From Solen grandis (Eukaryota > Mollusca > Bivalvia > Adapedonta > Solenidae), in the NCBI GenBank assembly GCA_021229015.1, contig CM037777.1:65813946-65877945 (forward strand): 64,000 nucleotides of DNA, read 5' to 3'. Positions 34,326 to 46,372 of this stretch are shown here, in pieces (position 1 is the first letter of the stretch; every line of letters begins with the position of its first letter). The position numbers and the translations under genes were made by a program. Under the pieces are notes generated by a model that saw nothing but the letters and a program-made list of their open reading frames with translations, ran no database searches and was not told the DNA's origin.

Positions 34326-35420
34326 CACCACCACCTGTTTATGACCATCACCACTACTTGTACATGGCAAGAGTACATAACTCTGTCTTGGATTTTGACA
34401 TAATTATTCCCCTTTTCTTACTCACTTTTTCACTGAACTCTTTGAGATTTTGCTTTAAAACTTTGAGCACATATTTATTGCTTTTGGGTATATTTTAATA
34501 ATACAGAGATTCTCATTTTTCCTTTGCAATATTTATTTTTATTGACAAGCATTCGAATAGTCGAGCATGCTGTCTTACAGACAGCTCTTGTTCTTTGTGG
34601 GGCTGCCCTAGTCATGTATTTTTCACTGCTAAAACCTGAAGATTTAGGGTGTCGTTTCTTGTTACCTTAAAAAAAAAAGAATTTGCCTGTCTAAGGATGT
34701 AAATTTCATACGTTAGTTTTTACACACTTTCCCGTAATTCAAATTTAATCAGGAAATTAGAATGTGAAAATATATTATATTTATTTTTTATTTTTAAGAC
34801 AATTACTCGATGACGGAAGCATAGAGATGACCAAGAGATAACTGGCCATTGACATTCTGGCTCCTATGTCGTATAGTTGACCAATAGGAAGCTACGTTTT
34901 ATGTTTGACATTCTGGCTCCAATGTCGTATAGTTGACCAATAGGAAGCTACGTTCTATGTTTGACATTCTGGCTCCTATGTCGTATAGTTGACCAATAGG
35001 AAGCTACGTTCTATGTTTATCATATTGTTCGGTGGCATAGAGATGACATGTACTACTCTTTTTATGTCGAGGAAACGACTTAATTTATCGAGGAAACGAG
35101 TTGTTAAATCGAGGGAACGAGTTAGTTAACCGATCAAATTACTTGTTTCAGTTGTCATTCATGATAGTCAGAAACGATCATATCGTTAGATATATTTGAG
35201 AAATACTCTAATCGCCAAAAAAGTTATGTTATGCTGAACACACATGACGTGTCCATTTCTGTAAAGCCAATTACATAGAAATTTGCACTATTTTGATTTA
35301 GAAAGGAGAAACTATGGTGATGTCAAGACAGTTGAAGATCAAATTCTGAACGTAGTTTGGAGGCCGTCTCGGTTCTAGAAATTTTAGACAAAGATATTTG
35401 GCACACGTACTCAATGAACA

Positions 35421-35612
35421 TCCCCGGTGACCGAGTGGTTAGGGCGTCCGCCTCGGGAGTGGGAGGTCGTGGGTTCGATCCCTTGCCGCGACAAACCAAA
35501 GTCGTAAAATATTGTTCTGGTATAGCTCCATTGTGTTTCCGAGGCGGAACTCGGGGGAATTAGGAAAAGACCGTCGAAACATCTATTGGATCCATAGAAG
35601 CAATCTGTAAAG
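35421..35612 (+). repeat. tRNA-derived SINE of a third family
   Basis: Head 'ccccggtgaccgagtggttagg' (A-box) and 'gtgggttcgatccc' (B-box), with the tRNA part well preserved. The body ('gtcgtaaaatattgttctgg', 'tgtttccgaggcggaact') is unlike the other two SINE families. Confidence 0.85.
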
Positions 35613-35974
35613 TCAAAGCTCATTATATTTTTTTAGGAATTTTGCGCGGCGGGAAGTTATGTAGAGGCACGATTCTGAATGATTCTAAGAATTACTTATC
35701 AAATAAGGCTTACGCATATCTTATTCCTGCAGACTTAAGCAGAAATATTCTCGGGCCAGGTTTACCGTTATCTGACCCATTTTCTTGCAAGTTTCATTGT
35801 TTGCATTATTAAAAGGCGATATAGGTCATTTGGCCGCATACGGTTAGAAATGTCTGTGTAGTCTATGCATAACCCATTTGTGAACACTGGTCAGATTGGC
35901 TATGTTGTACGTACACAAGTTTATTATTCAGAATTGCATATGCCGTTATTATTGAAGTATTTTATTAACCTTGT

Positions 35975-36298
35975 TAGTCCCCTACCGGTGTTCACACCGG
36001 AGGGGACTATAGGTTTGCCCTCCGTCTGTCCGTCCGTCTGTCCGTCCCTCTGTCCGTCCGTCCGTCTGTCCGTCTGTCTGTCCGCTCAAATCTGGATCCC
36101 GCGATAACTTAATAACTAAGCAAGCTAACTTGATGAAACTTGGTATATGACTAGATGGCAATGTGTAGATTATGCACGTCATTTTATTTTTGTTCTTCGA
36201 CTAAAATTGTGGTTGCTATAGTAACGGAAATAGTGAAAATATGGCAAACAATGGGATTGATTACCATATTGAGTCAAGGTGGAGCCGGTAGGGGACTT
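35975..36298 (+). mobile_element. Small element with 'tagtcccctaccgg' inverted ends
   Basis: It starts 'tagtcccctaccgg' with an adjacent hairpin ('ccggtgttcacaccgg'), then a (cgtctgtc)n stretch at 36,020-36,090, one core unit with 'gatgaaacttggtatatgac', and ends 'ccggtaggggact', the complement of the start. A longer relative is at 49,285-49,961. Confidence 0.85.
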
Positions 36299-37329
36299 TA
36301 TGTGTTGCATACAACACCAGTTACTTGTTATTATTAGTTTTATTAACAGCAGCAATACTACCTTTATAAAATTAGTTGCTTATCAATTGCTTGGCTCTCA
36401 ACATATGAGGGTAGTTCCAGGACCGATTGGCCCGGATTCAGGATAATGTAACTGGTTGTGGTATCGTGCCACATGTCTACGGCGTGATACTGAAGTGTGG
36501 CAGCACTATTTCTGTCTCTAGTAGACATACAATACAAATGAATGAAATAGTGTCGGTGGAACTTTAAACCCAATAAACAAATAAACACGGACTCAACATA
36601 CGAACTCTTGATTGCAATATTTGATTGGTTGACTAACTCGTTCCCTCGAGATAATGAAGTCGTTTCCTCGACTATTATCTCTTTCCCTCGGCCTATCATC
36701 TCGACTCACGACCTATTATCTCGTTCCCTTGAGATAATTAAGCCGTTCCCTCTACTTATTAACTCGTTTCCCCGAGATATTTTAATCGTCCCCTCGACGT
36801 ATTCTCTCTTTCCCTCGGCTTATTATCTCCCTCGATATGTTAAGTCGTTCCCTCGACATAAAAAAGAGTAAATACATATCACCTCTATGCCACCGTACAA
36901 TATGGTAAACATAGAACGCAGCTTCCTATTGATCAATTACTTCGTGGCCACAACACAGGACCCAGAATTCCATTGGTCGATTATCTCGTGGCCACGAGAT
37001 ATTTTTTTTTTTACGTTTTTTTTTCATTTTTATCTCGTGGCCAAGAGATAATTGATATTTTTTCACTTGTCCCTCTTTGCTTCCATACCCTGTAGATTCT
37101 ATTTAATAGCATAACCACTGAATAAAACAAGTATGCATTTTAAAGAAAATAATTATTCAGGTTGTTTTTTTCATAATCATAAATGTTTCATTTCGGTCGC
37201 GCCTTAGTGCGCTTATTGACGACGTCATGTATATCGGATAATCACGTGAATCTAGCTCTGAAACTGAATAATGATTTAACTAAATCTATAATTAGTATTA
37301 CAGTTTATTGTAACTTATTTTTAACACAG

Positions 37330-37394
37330 ACCCGGATTATAGCAGTCCCAAAGGTTCACCAAAGACACAGAAAAAGTTACGGGCCGTGTCCGCG
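37330..37394 (+). CDS. DCLK: Doublecortin-like kinase, exon C (linker)
   Basis: A 65-base exon between 'tttttaacacag' and 'gtaaga'. It enters in phase 1 (G + AC = Asp) and leaves in phase 0. It encodes about 22 residues, PDYSSPKGSPKTQKKLRAVS, a Ser/Pro/Lys-rich stretch with two SP sites, in keeping with the linker before the DCLK kinase domain. The call rests on splice signals, phase and composition. Confidence 0.68.
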
Positions 37395-38848
37395 GTAAGA
37401 GAACATCTTATTATTATAATGACTATGTTATATTAAACTTAAAAAATCCCTTTATATTTCAAAGTGTCGTGATTTCGATCATCGACGGTGTAGCTCACAT
37501 TACAAAAAGTTCATTCCAAAGAGCGCAGAACTGGTGCGTTAGAAACTACACATAAGTCTTGATTAGACACAGCTCACTGCATTTAATTATAACTCTCTAA
37601 ATTTTGACCACATTATGAAAAAGGGTTAAACTGGTGTCACTCACTTCGTGATGTTTTCGTCGCGTCACTTAACCATTCTTTTCAAACTTGGCGGTAGCAC
37701 TTAATCATTTTTTTTTATCTGTATTCCTCATGTAACGATTTTTAAACTCAGAGTGGTAAATTTTAAAGCACATATATATACAAACCATATTAAAAATCAT
37801 TTTTGCTTCCTTGCCGTTTGATTAGGATAAATGATTGTGCCAATGATTGCAAACAAGCAAATAAGCACTAATAAAGATAATCAAATATAAGTCAAATATC
37901 TTACTGATTATATATACAAAATAACTAAGAAAAAGAGCCTCAGAGCGCAATTCGCTTAAACACCAAGCCCTAGCTGCCATCACCACCCCTAGCGATCAGG
38001 CGAAGCCGAAAAGCTAAGCCAGAAGGAAGTGAGGTTTCTTTCTGCTGCGATAAAGCGAGGCTTCAAGGCACCTGTGGTCTTGGCAACTCCTCAACGAGAT
38101 GTGCTTGAACTAAAATACACCCAACACAGCTGTAGGTCTGTTCTAGCACATCTAACGCCCAAATGCCCAGGCATGATCAGATCTTCCGTGTTACCTTATC
38201 AGCGAAATTTTATTTTATTTATATGTACTATATCATACAACTGCGTCACCTAGTGGACTTGTCGAGGTCATTAAATCAAACAATGGGTAAACTAGGTTAG
38301 TCCACTACGAACATAATAGAAATAATAGTGAAATAATCATCTCAAAGTTACAGAACAAATTGCTAATTGCTAATTGATAACTTATTTAAACTGAAGTAAG
38401 AAATTAATCAAATAAATATTACGAAACTTAGTTATTTAGATAATTTCTACTTTTTAACTAAATCAAGGGAGATAATTGTTAAAGAACTTGCGGGTTCTTT
38501 ACACAAAAAAGAGCGCTAAAACTAAATTAGTTACACTCATTTATCATTAAAAAATGTTCAGTTTGGGTTTTAATTTGTGACTTCTTTTTTGGTATTACAT
38601 ATATAAACATTCAGATTTAATTCTGCTTTACGGTACAGCTTTAGTAAATTGGCTTCTTTGTTGGACCAGTACTTTGCGCCAAAAAGGTTATGAAATGATT
38701 TGTACACACAACCGTCTGATCCGCAGTGATGTGCGCTACGGCGGTCGTCTAACATTATTCTTTAACATATTTGTAGGTCAATTAAAAAGGAAACCAACAG
38801 CTACACTGATATTACCACTACGCCTGTAATGATTGTTTTATATTTCAG
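37395..38848 (+). other. DCLK intron, no inserted element recognised
   Basis: Donor gtaaga at 37,395, acceptor 'atatttcag' at 38,848. AT-rich. The 74-codon frame at 38,029 has no motif. Confidence 0.55.
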
Positions 38849-38882
38849 CCAAAATACCGTCTACACAACGGACCGGACGGGG
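38849..38882 (+). CDS. DCLK: Doublecortin-like kinase, 34-bp micro-exon D
   Basis: Between 'tatatttcag' and 'gtaagc'. Phase 0 in, phase 1 out, encoding PKYRLHNGPDG and one extra base. The phases are exactly those needed between exon C and the first kinase exon, which is the main evidence. A 34-base exon could be alternative, but skipping it would break the frame between exon C (phase 0) and exon E (phase 1). Confidence 0.6.
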
Positions 38883-39199
38883 GTAAGCTTTTTCCATGTT
38901 TTCATTACTGATCTTCTTCGCTAAAAATCGTTCATCCTGTTTACTTCCTCTCATAGGAGATGAAGAGAAGAACGCTTAAAGCAGAATCATACAGAATCAT
39001 CAGATGTTTGAACAACGTTTCTTGATACTTAATCTCTCTTTTCAAAATAACCATAGCTTTATTTGATCTTATTGGAAAAAGGAAATAACCCACACCCCAT
39101 TACAAAAACCTGGAACCTTCAGAATAGAAGTTAAAAGCATAGTCTATGGAGCGCCATAGCTGTCTTATGTTCGGTATTGGAGTAAAGATGGGTCGATGT

Positions 39200-41340
39200 C
39201 CTTGTTGTTTGGTGCATATAACATACATTTTAATATATGATCCTTATATCGTTATCTTGGATTATAATACCATTTCGATGGGTTGTATTATCATTATATT
39301 GGGTTTGTTTATCATTTTGTTGTATTCTTATAGGATCATGATTGGTTGTAGTAGCATTATGATAGGTCCTTATAGCATTTTAAGGGGCCGTATTAACATA
39401 ATGCTGGGTTGTATTCTCGTAATTTCGGGTTCTAACATCACTGTGATCGGTAATAATGTAATAGTGTTGGATTCTTTTATAAGTGAGTTCAAATGTCACC
39501 AGAATAGACTATCAAATTATTACAAATGGCTGTAATATCATTTATAAGGGACTGTGATATCATCATGTGGGGATGTGATGTCATAATATGGGGTTGTAAC
39601 ATCATCATGTGGGGATTTAATGTCATAGTGTGAGGTTGCAACATCATCATGTTGGGATGTAATATCCTTATGAGTGGTTGTAATGTAATATTGTGGGGTT
39701 ATAACATCATCATGTGGGGATATAATCCCCTTATGTTGGGATGTTATGTCATAATGTGGGATTGCAACATCATCATGTAGTGATGTAATCTCCTTATGTT
39801 GGGTTGTAATGTAATATTGTGGGGTTAAAAATCTTGGGGGTGTAATGTATATTTGGTTTAACATCATCATGTGGGATTAATCCTTATGGGGATGTATGTC
39901 ATATGTGGGTTAACATCATCATGTGGGAATGTAATCTCCTTATGTGGGTTTGTAATGTCATATATTTGGGTTACAACATCATCCTGTTGGGATCTTATGT
40001 CATAATTTGGGGTTGTAACATCATCATGTTGGGATGTAATGTCATAATGTGGAGTTACAACATCATGTGGGGAATGTATTGTCATATTGTGGGGTTGCAA
40101 CATCATCATGTGGGGATGTAATGTCATAATGTGGAGTTACAACATCATCATGTGGGTTGTATTGTCATATTGTTGGGTTGCAACATCAATATGTGGGATT
40201 GCAACATTAACATGTGGGGTTGTAATGTCATATTGTGGGGTTAAAACATCATCAAGTGGGGATGTAATGTCCTTATGTGGGGTTGTAATGTCATATTGTT
40301 GGGTTGCAACATCATCATGTGGGGTTGTAATTTCAAATTGTGGAGTTGCAACATCATCATGTTCGAATGTAATGTCAAAATGTGAGATTTCAACATCATC
40401 ATGTTGGGATGTAATGTCATAATGTGAGATTGCAACATCATCATGTTGGGACGTGTTGCAACATCATATCGTGGGGATGAAATGTCATATAGTGAGGTTG
40501 CAACATCATCGTGTTGGGACGTAATGTCATAATGTGGGATTGCAACATCATCATGTTGGGACGTAATGTCATAATGTGAGATTGCAACATCATCATGTTG
40601 GGACGTAGTGTCATAATGTGGGATTGCAACACATTATGTATGTATATGGGTTGAAACAATGGAGCAATGTCATAATGTGGGGTTGCAACATCATCATATT
40701 GGGATGTAATGTCATAATGTGGGTTGCAACATCATCATGTGGGGATGTTATGTCACAATGTGGGGTTGCAACATCATCATGTTGGGGTGAATGTCATAAT
40801 GTAGGGTTGCAACATCATCATGTGGGGATGTAATGTCATAATGTGGAGTTAAACATCATCATGTGGGGTTGTATTGTCATATTTTAGGGTTGCAACATCA
40901 TCATGTTGGGATGTAATGTCATAATGTTAGATTGCAACATCATCATGTTGGGATGTATTGTCATAATGTGAGATTGCAACATCATCATGTTGGGACATCA
41001 TGTCATAATGTGAGATTGCAACATCATCATGTTGGGACGTTATGTTATAATGTGGGATTGCAACACCATCATGTTGGGACGTATTGTCATAATCTGAGAT
41101 TGCAACATCATCATGTTGGGACGTGATGTCATAATGTGAGATTGCAACATCATCATGTTGGGATGTAATGTCATAATGTGAGATTGCAACATCATCATGT
41201 TGGGTTGTAATGTCATACTGTGGGGTTGTTACATCATCATGTTGGGATGTAATCTCCTTATGAGGGCTTGTAATATAATCATATGGGGTTGGTTGTAAGG
41301 TCACAAGTGGGGACTGTAAAGTCATCATTTGTGTTTAAAT
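39200..41340. repeat. Minisatellite, 42-bp basic unit, about 2.1 kb
   Basis: The unit is of the type 'catcatcatgttgggatg' plus 'taatgtcataatgtgagattgcaa'. Regular 42-base copies are best at 40,400-41,230; copies before 39,540 are short (about 20 bases) and diverged. Because 42 is divisible by three, long frames appear on both strands, for example a 14-residue period HDDVAISHYDITSQ on the minus strand at 41,328-40,927. I do not consider these to be genes. Confidence 0.95.
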
Positions 41341-41849
41341 GTCATTATTAGGGTTTGTTATGTCATAATATTTTGTTGATATGTAATTATGAGAGGTATA
41401 TTATTGTAGTGGTTGAATTGTCAGTTCGTCTGTTTAGTTTTAATAGTAAAAGGTATAATTTTCTTTCCTTTCCGTTCACTTGCAATACTGGTTTCTCCAA
41501 TTACAGTTCTGTTATGTTCAACTGTCTCAGCGACAAGATAGGATATCATTTTCGTCAACTTAAAAGCATTGCTGGTCCAAAGGGGTCTTGCACGAAAGGG
41601 GAGTCATATATCACTATATATAAAACAAGGGTTACTACTCCCGATTGACCAGGATTCATAACCCTCTTTTAAAAACAATGTCAATTTCTCAGTCATTTAT
41701 GATGGTATATTCAATTTCTTCTCACCTATCACAAGCATATACATTTATGTAACGGAAAATCACAACTGTTACCCATGCAAACGCAATTATCAAGCAACGA
41801 AACCTACTTTGAGAAACTAACCTCAATGTTTAGTTGTGTGTGACGTGCA

Positions 41850-43965
41850 TTCTTCATCTTGTAATATGCATACTTCATTATGTTATGTGTACAGATGATT
41901 GTGTTATGTGTAACTCCATATCTTTATATTCGCACAATATTACGTTATTAATGTGTATCAATTATTTTGTTGAGTGTATCATCCATTTCCTTATGTGCAT
42001 ACTTCATTATGTTATGTGTACTGATTATTGTGGTATGTGTACCGATCATTTCGTTATGTGCATACATCATTACGTTGTGTGCATCGTCATTATGCCAAAC
42101 ATTGTCATTATAACGGGATACTTTGTTCGAGTAATTCTTATTTACAACACCGACAAAAATGGCGGCAAATTCGGGCAAAGTGTAAATGGCAGCCCCGGCG
42201 GCCCCAATATAAAGTGATGAAGTGTCATGGTGAATGGGGCATTGGGCTTTTTCATTTTAATATTCAATTTCTCTGGTAGTTCTATATTAATGTTTTATGT
42301 TAGAAGTAGAGCTTATTTATTTCAATTTTCCAGATAATAAAAAAGCGCATGGTATTGCATATGTTACGTGCGGTTATTATTAAACAATGACAATTGGGAA
42401 CCGCAGACCCACAGATGAAATCATCTGATGCATTATCATTTTTTTCTGATGTTTGACATTTAAAAACCGTGGCTCCAGCATTTTTATATATACATGTACA
42501 TGCAATTCTTAACAGAAATCACGACTTAATATCTTTGGGGAAAATGCCAGATAAAGTGAGTAACATGGAACAGTGTTCGAAGAAGAAATCTCGTGTAACT
42601 ATTTTCTTTGAAAGTTGACTTTGTGAAACAGCAGTTGGTAATGAGACGTTGGTAGATTAAAATTGTATTTTTACTGTTGATATTAATTGAGTTTACATCA
42701 ATTTAATCTATATATTGTTACAAACACTGAATCAAAACGCTCAATGAGCTGAGAGACGGCAGACGGATTAACAGAAGAAAAGCTGTGATTCTTAATTATT
42801 GATACAATAGAGGCAAAAGCCACATGACGCAAAAACTCCACACACTCTCCTGCAACTATAGGCGGTAGTAAGACAATCGAATTCGCACTCTGTTTGTTAC
42901 AAAACAATCCGGAATTAGGGTCATGAACCAGACTGTATGAACTTCAGAAGTAGGTCATTCCCTAGGACCCGATTTATATACACTATCTACTGTTACTTAA
43001 GCAATTAAGCTGCCGTCTAAAAATGAATCAACGATCTTTCCAACGTACATGTACAATGTTGGGGCCGCGCTTCCCAAAAATAACAACCGTGCGTAGCATA
43101 CAATGCAGTAAAAAAAAATTAATATCTTGATATCTCTATTTCTAATATGGAGCATAAAAACTACTTAAGAAGGAAATGTAACATTTAATTTATATGGGCC
43201 CATGACCCTTTATAATGGGGCCGAAGGGGCTGCAATTTACACTTTGCCCGACTTTGCCGCCATTTTTGTCGGTGTTGTAAATAAGAATTACTCGAATAAA
43301 GTATCCCGTTATAATAACAATGTTCAGCATAATGACGATGCACACAACGTAATTAAGTATGCACATAACGAAATGATGTGTACACATACCATAATGATCG
43401 ATACAAATAACATAATCAAGTATGATCGATACAAATAACATAATCAAGTGTTTACATAACGAAATGAGGAATACGCACAACTAAATGAGAAGTACACATA
43501 ACACAATGAAGTGTTTAAATAACGAAATAGGGAATGTACACGGCAACATGATGAGAACACATACAATAATAAAGTGTTTACATAACAAAATAGGGAATGT
43601 GCACAACAAAATGATAAGTACACAAAACATGCTGAAGGTTTAACATAACGAAATAGGGAATGCACACAACAAAATGATCGATACACAAAAATATTGAATG
43701 GTTAACATAAAGAAATAGGGAATGCACACAACAAAATGATCGATACACAAAAAATAATGAAAGGTTAACATAACGAAATATGAAATGCTCACAACAAAAT
43801 GATCGATACACAAAAACATAACCAAGTTCGCACATAATGAAATTGGGTATACACCCAATAAAATTGTCCGTACACATTACATAATGAAGTGTGCATATAA
43901 CGATATAGCAAATGCACCTAGCATATTGATTAGCACACATATCATGATGGTGTAAACACATGATA
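41850..43965. mobile_element. Fold-back element with ~20-bp repeat arms
   Basis: The left arm (41,850-42,214) has units such as 'cattatgttatgtgtac' and then a unique inner part with 'ccaaacattgtcattataacgggatac', 'acaccgacaaaaatggcgg' and 'gccccggcggcccc'. The right arm (43,203-43,965) is the reverse complement, inner part first ('ggggccgaaggggc', 'gccatttttgtcggtgt', 'gtatcccgttataataac'), then a longer array of 'cgaaatagggaatgcacac' type units. The interior, about 1 kb, has no gene. The frames listed on both strands of the arms are repeat by-products. Confidence 0.88.
42215..43202. other. Interior of fold-back element, non-coding
   Basis: AT-rich, no protein-coding signal, no transposase-like frame. 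The longest frame, minus strand 42,907-42,698, has no motif. Confidence 0.45.
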
Positions 43966-45310
43966 GTAAAGAGACTAGAGTGTAGCGAGGCAGCAAAGGC
44001 GTTCCATACTCCAGGATACGACTGAACTTGCTTAATATAGGAGGGGATATCCGCCAGTTCATTTCTTTTTCTAATAATGGTTTCACAATGCTTATTACAA
44101 TATTGAATTGTTACTTGAAGCTTACACTATAAACGGTCAAATTTCTGTTGCAATATTTACGTTAAAAGTTTAAGTTTCGAGTTAACGTTCGTATGTTAAA
44201 AATTCTTAAATGAAGATAATTTCCCTTTGATATGAAAATAGTGTAACTTTATTTAACCTTATAATAAATCATAATACTTCAAACTTTGCAAAACAAATGT
44301 CACAAGCAAAAATGTTTTATTAGATATTTTATCCCTGCAAAGTTTTTTTAGGTCAGGATGTTATTATATACCTAAAATCAAGTAATGAAAATTGTTGTCA
44401 TTGAGTTTGAGACCACAGCTTCTAGCTGAAAGTTTAACTTCCTGAATACTTTATGTGTACTTACACACAATTCAGTGCAATATCATATGTTGCTGAAGAG
44501 GAAAAACATTCTATTTTATTATATTGACTCGTTCAATATCAGTCAGTAATTCGCTTCTAACATTGGCTTTTACGGCTCAAAAGCTCCAATATACTAATAT
44601 GATCAATGTCCCTTTATTTTACATGTTTGTTCTGCACATTGTTTCATCGGGATTACATTTCAGTTTAGTTACATTTTTGTAAAGGCAATTTGAAATTATG
44701 GAGTCATGTTAAAGCCCACTCCTTGGTAAGACTCAATACTGACACCCACTTTCAGAGAGTGAGAGGCGGACACCTTCTTATCATATGTGGCCAGACGTCA
44801 ATAAACGTCTTACACTGCACTGAGTAATAGCAAATTTATTACTTTTCACAATAAAGAAAAAATAATCAAACCGCGGCGAAAGCAACATGCCTCTTAGCAT
44901 TGGTATCATCTAGACATAAAGACATACGGACAGGTGGAACTTAGTCATATCGAACTCATCGGAACCATGACATTTTGTTCGCTATATCCGAGGTTCCTTG
45001 TAAACGAATTTAAATGCTCAACGAGTGGATAGATAAAGTCATGCTTATTTTGTGTTTACTAATGAAATATTGTGCTCTATCAGTGAGATAAAATTAATAT
45101 CCCACTGTGTGAGTGATATATGTCTGTCGGAAGTGGATGTGGAATATATCTCGTCGAGAAGTGATAAAATTGATAATTTCAAGATTTAATCCTTTCTCTT
45201 TATAATACACACATAATTCAGAATTTGTGAGATACAAATACATGTACTGATAAATTATAATTTACGTGTGTGAATGCTGACGATTTATAATTAATTTGAT
45301 ACGTATGTTT
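43966..45310. other. Intronic non-coding sequence
   Basis: No exon, repeat array or gene recognised. Confidence 0.4.
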
Positions 45311-45904
45311 AGCTCGACTATTCGAAGAATAGTGAGAGCTATCCTACTCACCATGTCGTCGGCGTCGGCGTAACACTCAAGGTTAAGGTTTTGCGTGCAA
45401 GTTTTTCTATCTTCTTATATCTCTACCACCACTTAAGATATTCACTTGAAACTTTACAAATGTATGTGGGATCATAATTGTAACTCACTGAGCAAGACCC
45501 ATAGCTTTAGCATGGAATTTTACTGAATTATTCCCCTTTGTAAACTTAAAAATTTCTGGTTAAGATTATGCGGTGCAAATTCAATCTCCACAACCACCAA
45601 ATGTATTCACTTGAAACTTTACAAATATAGCTCACTGATCAAGACCAATTACTCTAGCATGGATTTTAACGGAATTATTCCCCTTCGTGACCATTTAAAA
45701 ATGACACCCATAAATATTTCAAAGTCATGTTATTGCTTTAACACTTTGTATACTTGTTCAGCAATATAAATGCAATGAGTAGAATAGAGCAGACACTATC
45801 ATGTATTTTGACAGATATATGGCCCTTGAAAGATTCAGCATGGCTTTTTTTTACTATAAAGCACTGGGAATAGTCGAGCGCGCTGTCTCCCTGACAGCTC
45901 TTGT
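45311..45904 (+). mobile_element. Tandem-core element, 'agctcgactattcgaa' family (copy 3, short)
   Basis: It starts 'agctcgactattcgaagaatag', with a GGCGTCGGCGT stretch next, two to three core units ('atattcacttgaaactttac', 'agcatgga.ttttac.gaattattcccctt'), and ends 'gggaatagtcgagcgcgctgtctccctgacagctcttgt'. It is the shortest of the four copies and gives the clearest view of both ends. Confidence 0.9.
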
Positions 45905-46042
45905 TATAAAGCCAAGTAGTCTCTATCATATTCATATTGCAATATGTACATACGCGTTGAGTTCTTTCAATATTTTGAACCCCCATTCTACTGCCAAATT
46001 GTGAGAACATGATTTTGATAATTTTTGAACGGAAAATAGTTG

Positions 46043-46372
46043 ATACCCGGGCGGGCGTCGGTCGTCCCGTCAGGTTGACATTTTTGTAAAGCTGCTATAA
46101 CTTCTGTGTCCTTCATTGGATTGTTCATTATTTGGACAGTTGTTTAAGTGAGTGAACCTTTACATTATGCAGGTAACCTTGTGACCTTGATCTTTGACCT
46201 ACTTTTGATGAAAAAGTGGGATCTGGGCAGGTTTACCTTTTCGTAAATCTGATACAACTTCTATGTGCTTCATTGGATTGCTTCAATATTTGGACTGTTG
46301 CTTAAGTGGATGGATCTCTTCATTATGCAGTTGACCTTAACCTTTGACCTACTTTTGATGAAAAAAGCACGA
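46043..46372 (+). mobile_element. Small tandem-core element ('gggcgggcgtcggtcg' head)
   Basis: A GC-rich head, then two units of about 150-170 bases sharing 'ataacttctgtg', 'cttcattggattg', 'atatttggactgttg' and 'cattatgcag...gaccttgatctttgacctacttttgatg'. No right terminus recognised. Confidence 0.7.

Larger units (their letters stand above)
32245..34591 (+). mobile_element. Tandem-core element, 'agctcgactattcgaa' family (copy 2), with nested insertions
   Basis: It starts 'agctcgattattcgaagaatag' and ends 'attcgaatagtcgagcatgctgtcttacag'. The core has units of about 150-185 bases with 'taacattgccattatctcc', 'tactcaatggatgtcc', 'cagaccaac.agtagaaacagg' and 'tatggccctttttggactta'. The array is interrupted by a complete element of another family at 33,094-33,989 and by a SINE at 34,081-34,325. 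Confidence 0.85.
34815..37084. mobile_element. Fold-back element with repetitive arms ('ggaagcatagag' ends)
   Basis: The left arm begins 'ggaagcatagagatgaccaagagataa' and the right arm ends with its complement ('ttatctc...ccctctttgcttcc'). The left arm has three direct copies of a 56-base unit (34,853-35,020: 'gacattctggctcc', 'gtcgtatagttgaccaatagg', 'agctacgtt'). Then both arms have ~24-base units of 'tcgagg(g/a)aacgagtt' type: three at 35,069-35,140 on the left and about nine inverted at 36,630-36,870 on the right. Palindromes 'ctcgtggccacgag' lie at the right. The interior has received a SINE and another small element. It ends about 245 bases before exon C. Confidence 0.8.
32083..37329 (+). 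other. DCLK intron of about 5.2 kb
   Basis: Phase 1 on both sides. It is filled with nested elements listed separately. Confidence 0.7.

Noticed and set aside
39146..41328. Many overlapping ORFs on both strands with repeated residues
   Set aside because: They follow from a 42-base minisatellite unit that lacks stops in several frames.
43190..43961. Hydrophobic minus-strand ORFs rich in Cys, Tyr and Phe resembling membrane proteins
   Set aside because: They are translations of the repetitive arm of a fold-back element; composition reflects the repeat.
39200..44000. Regularly spaced repeats considered as a CRISPR array
   Set aside because: Units are contiguous with no unique spacers, there are no cas genes, and the genome is eukaryotic.
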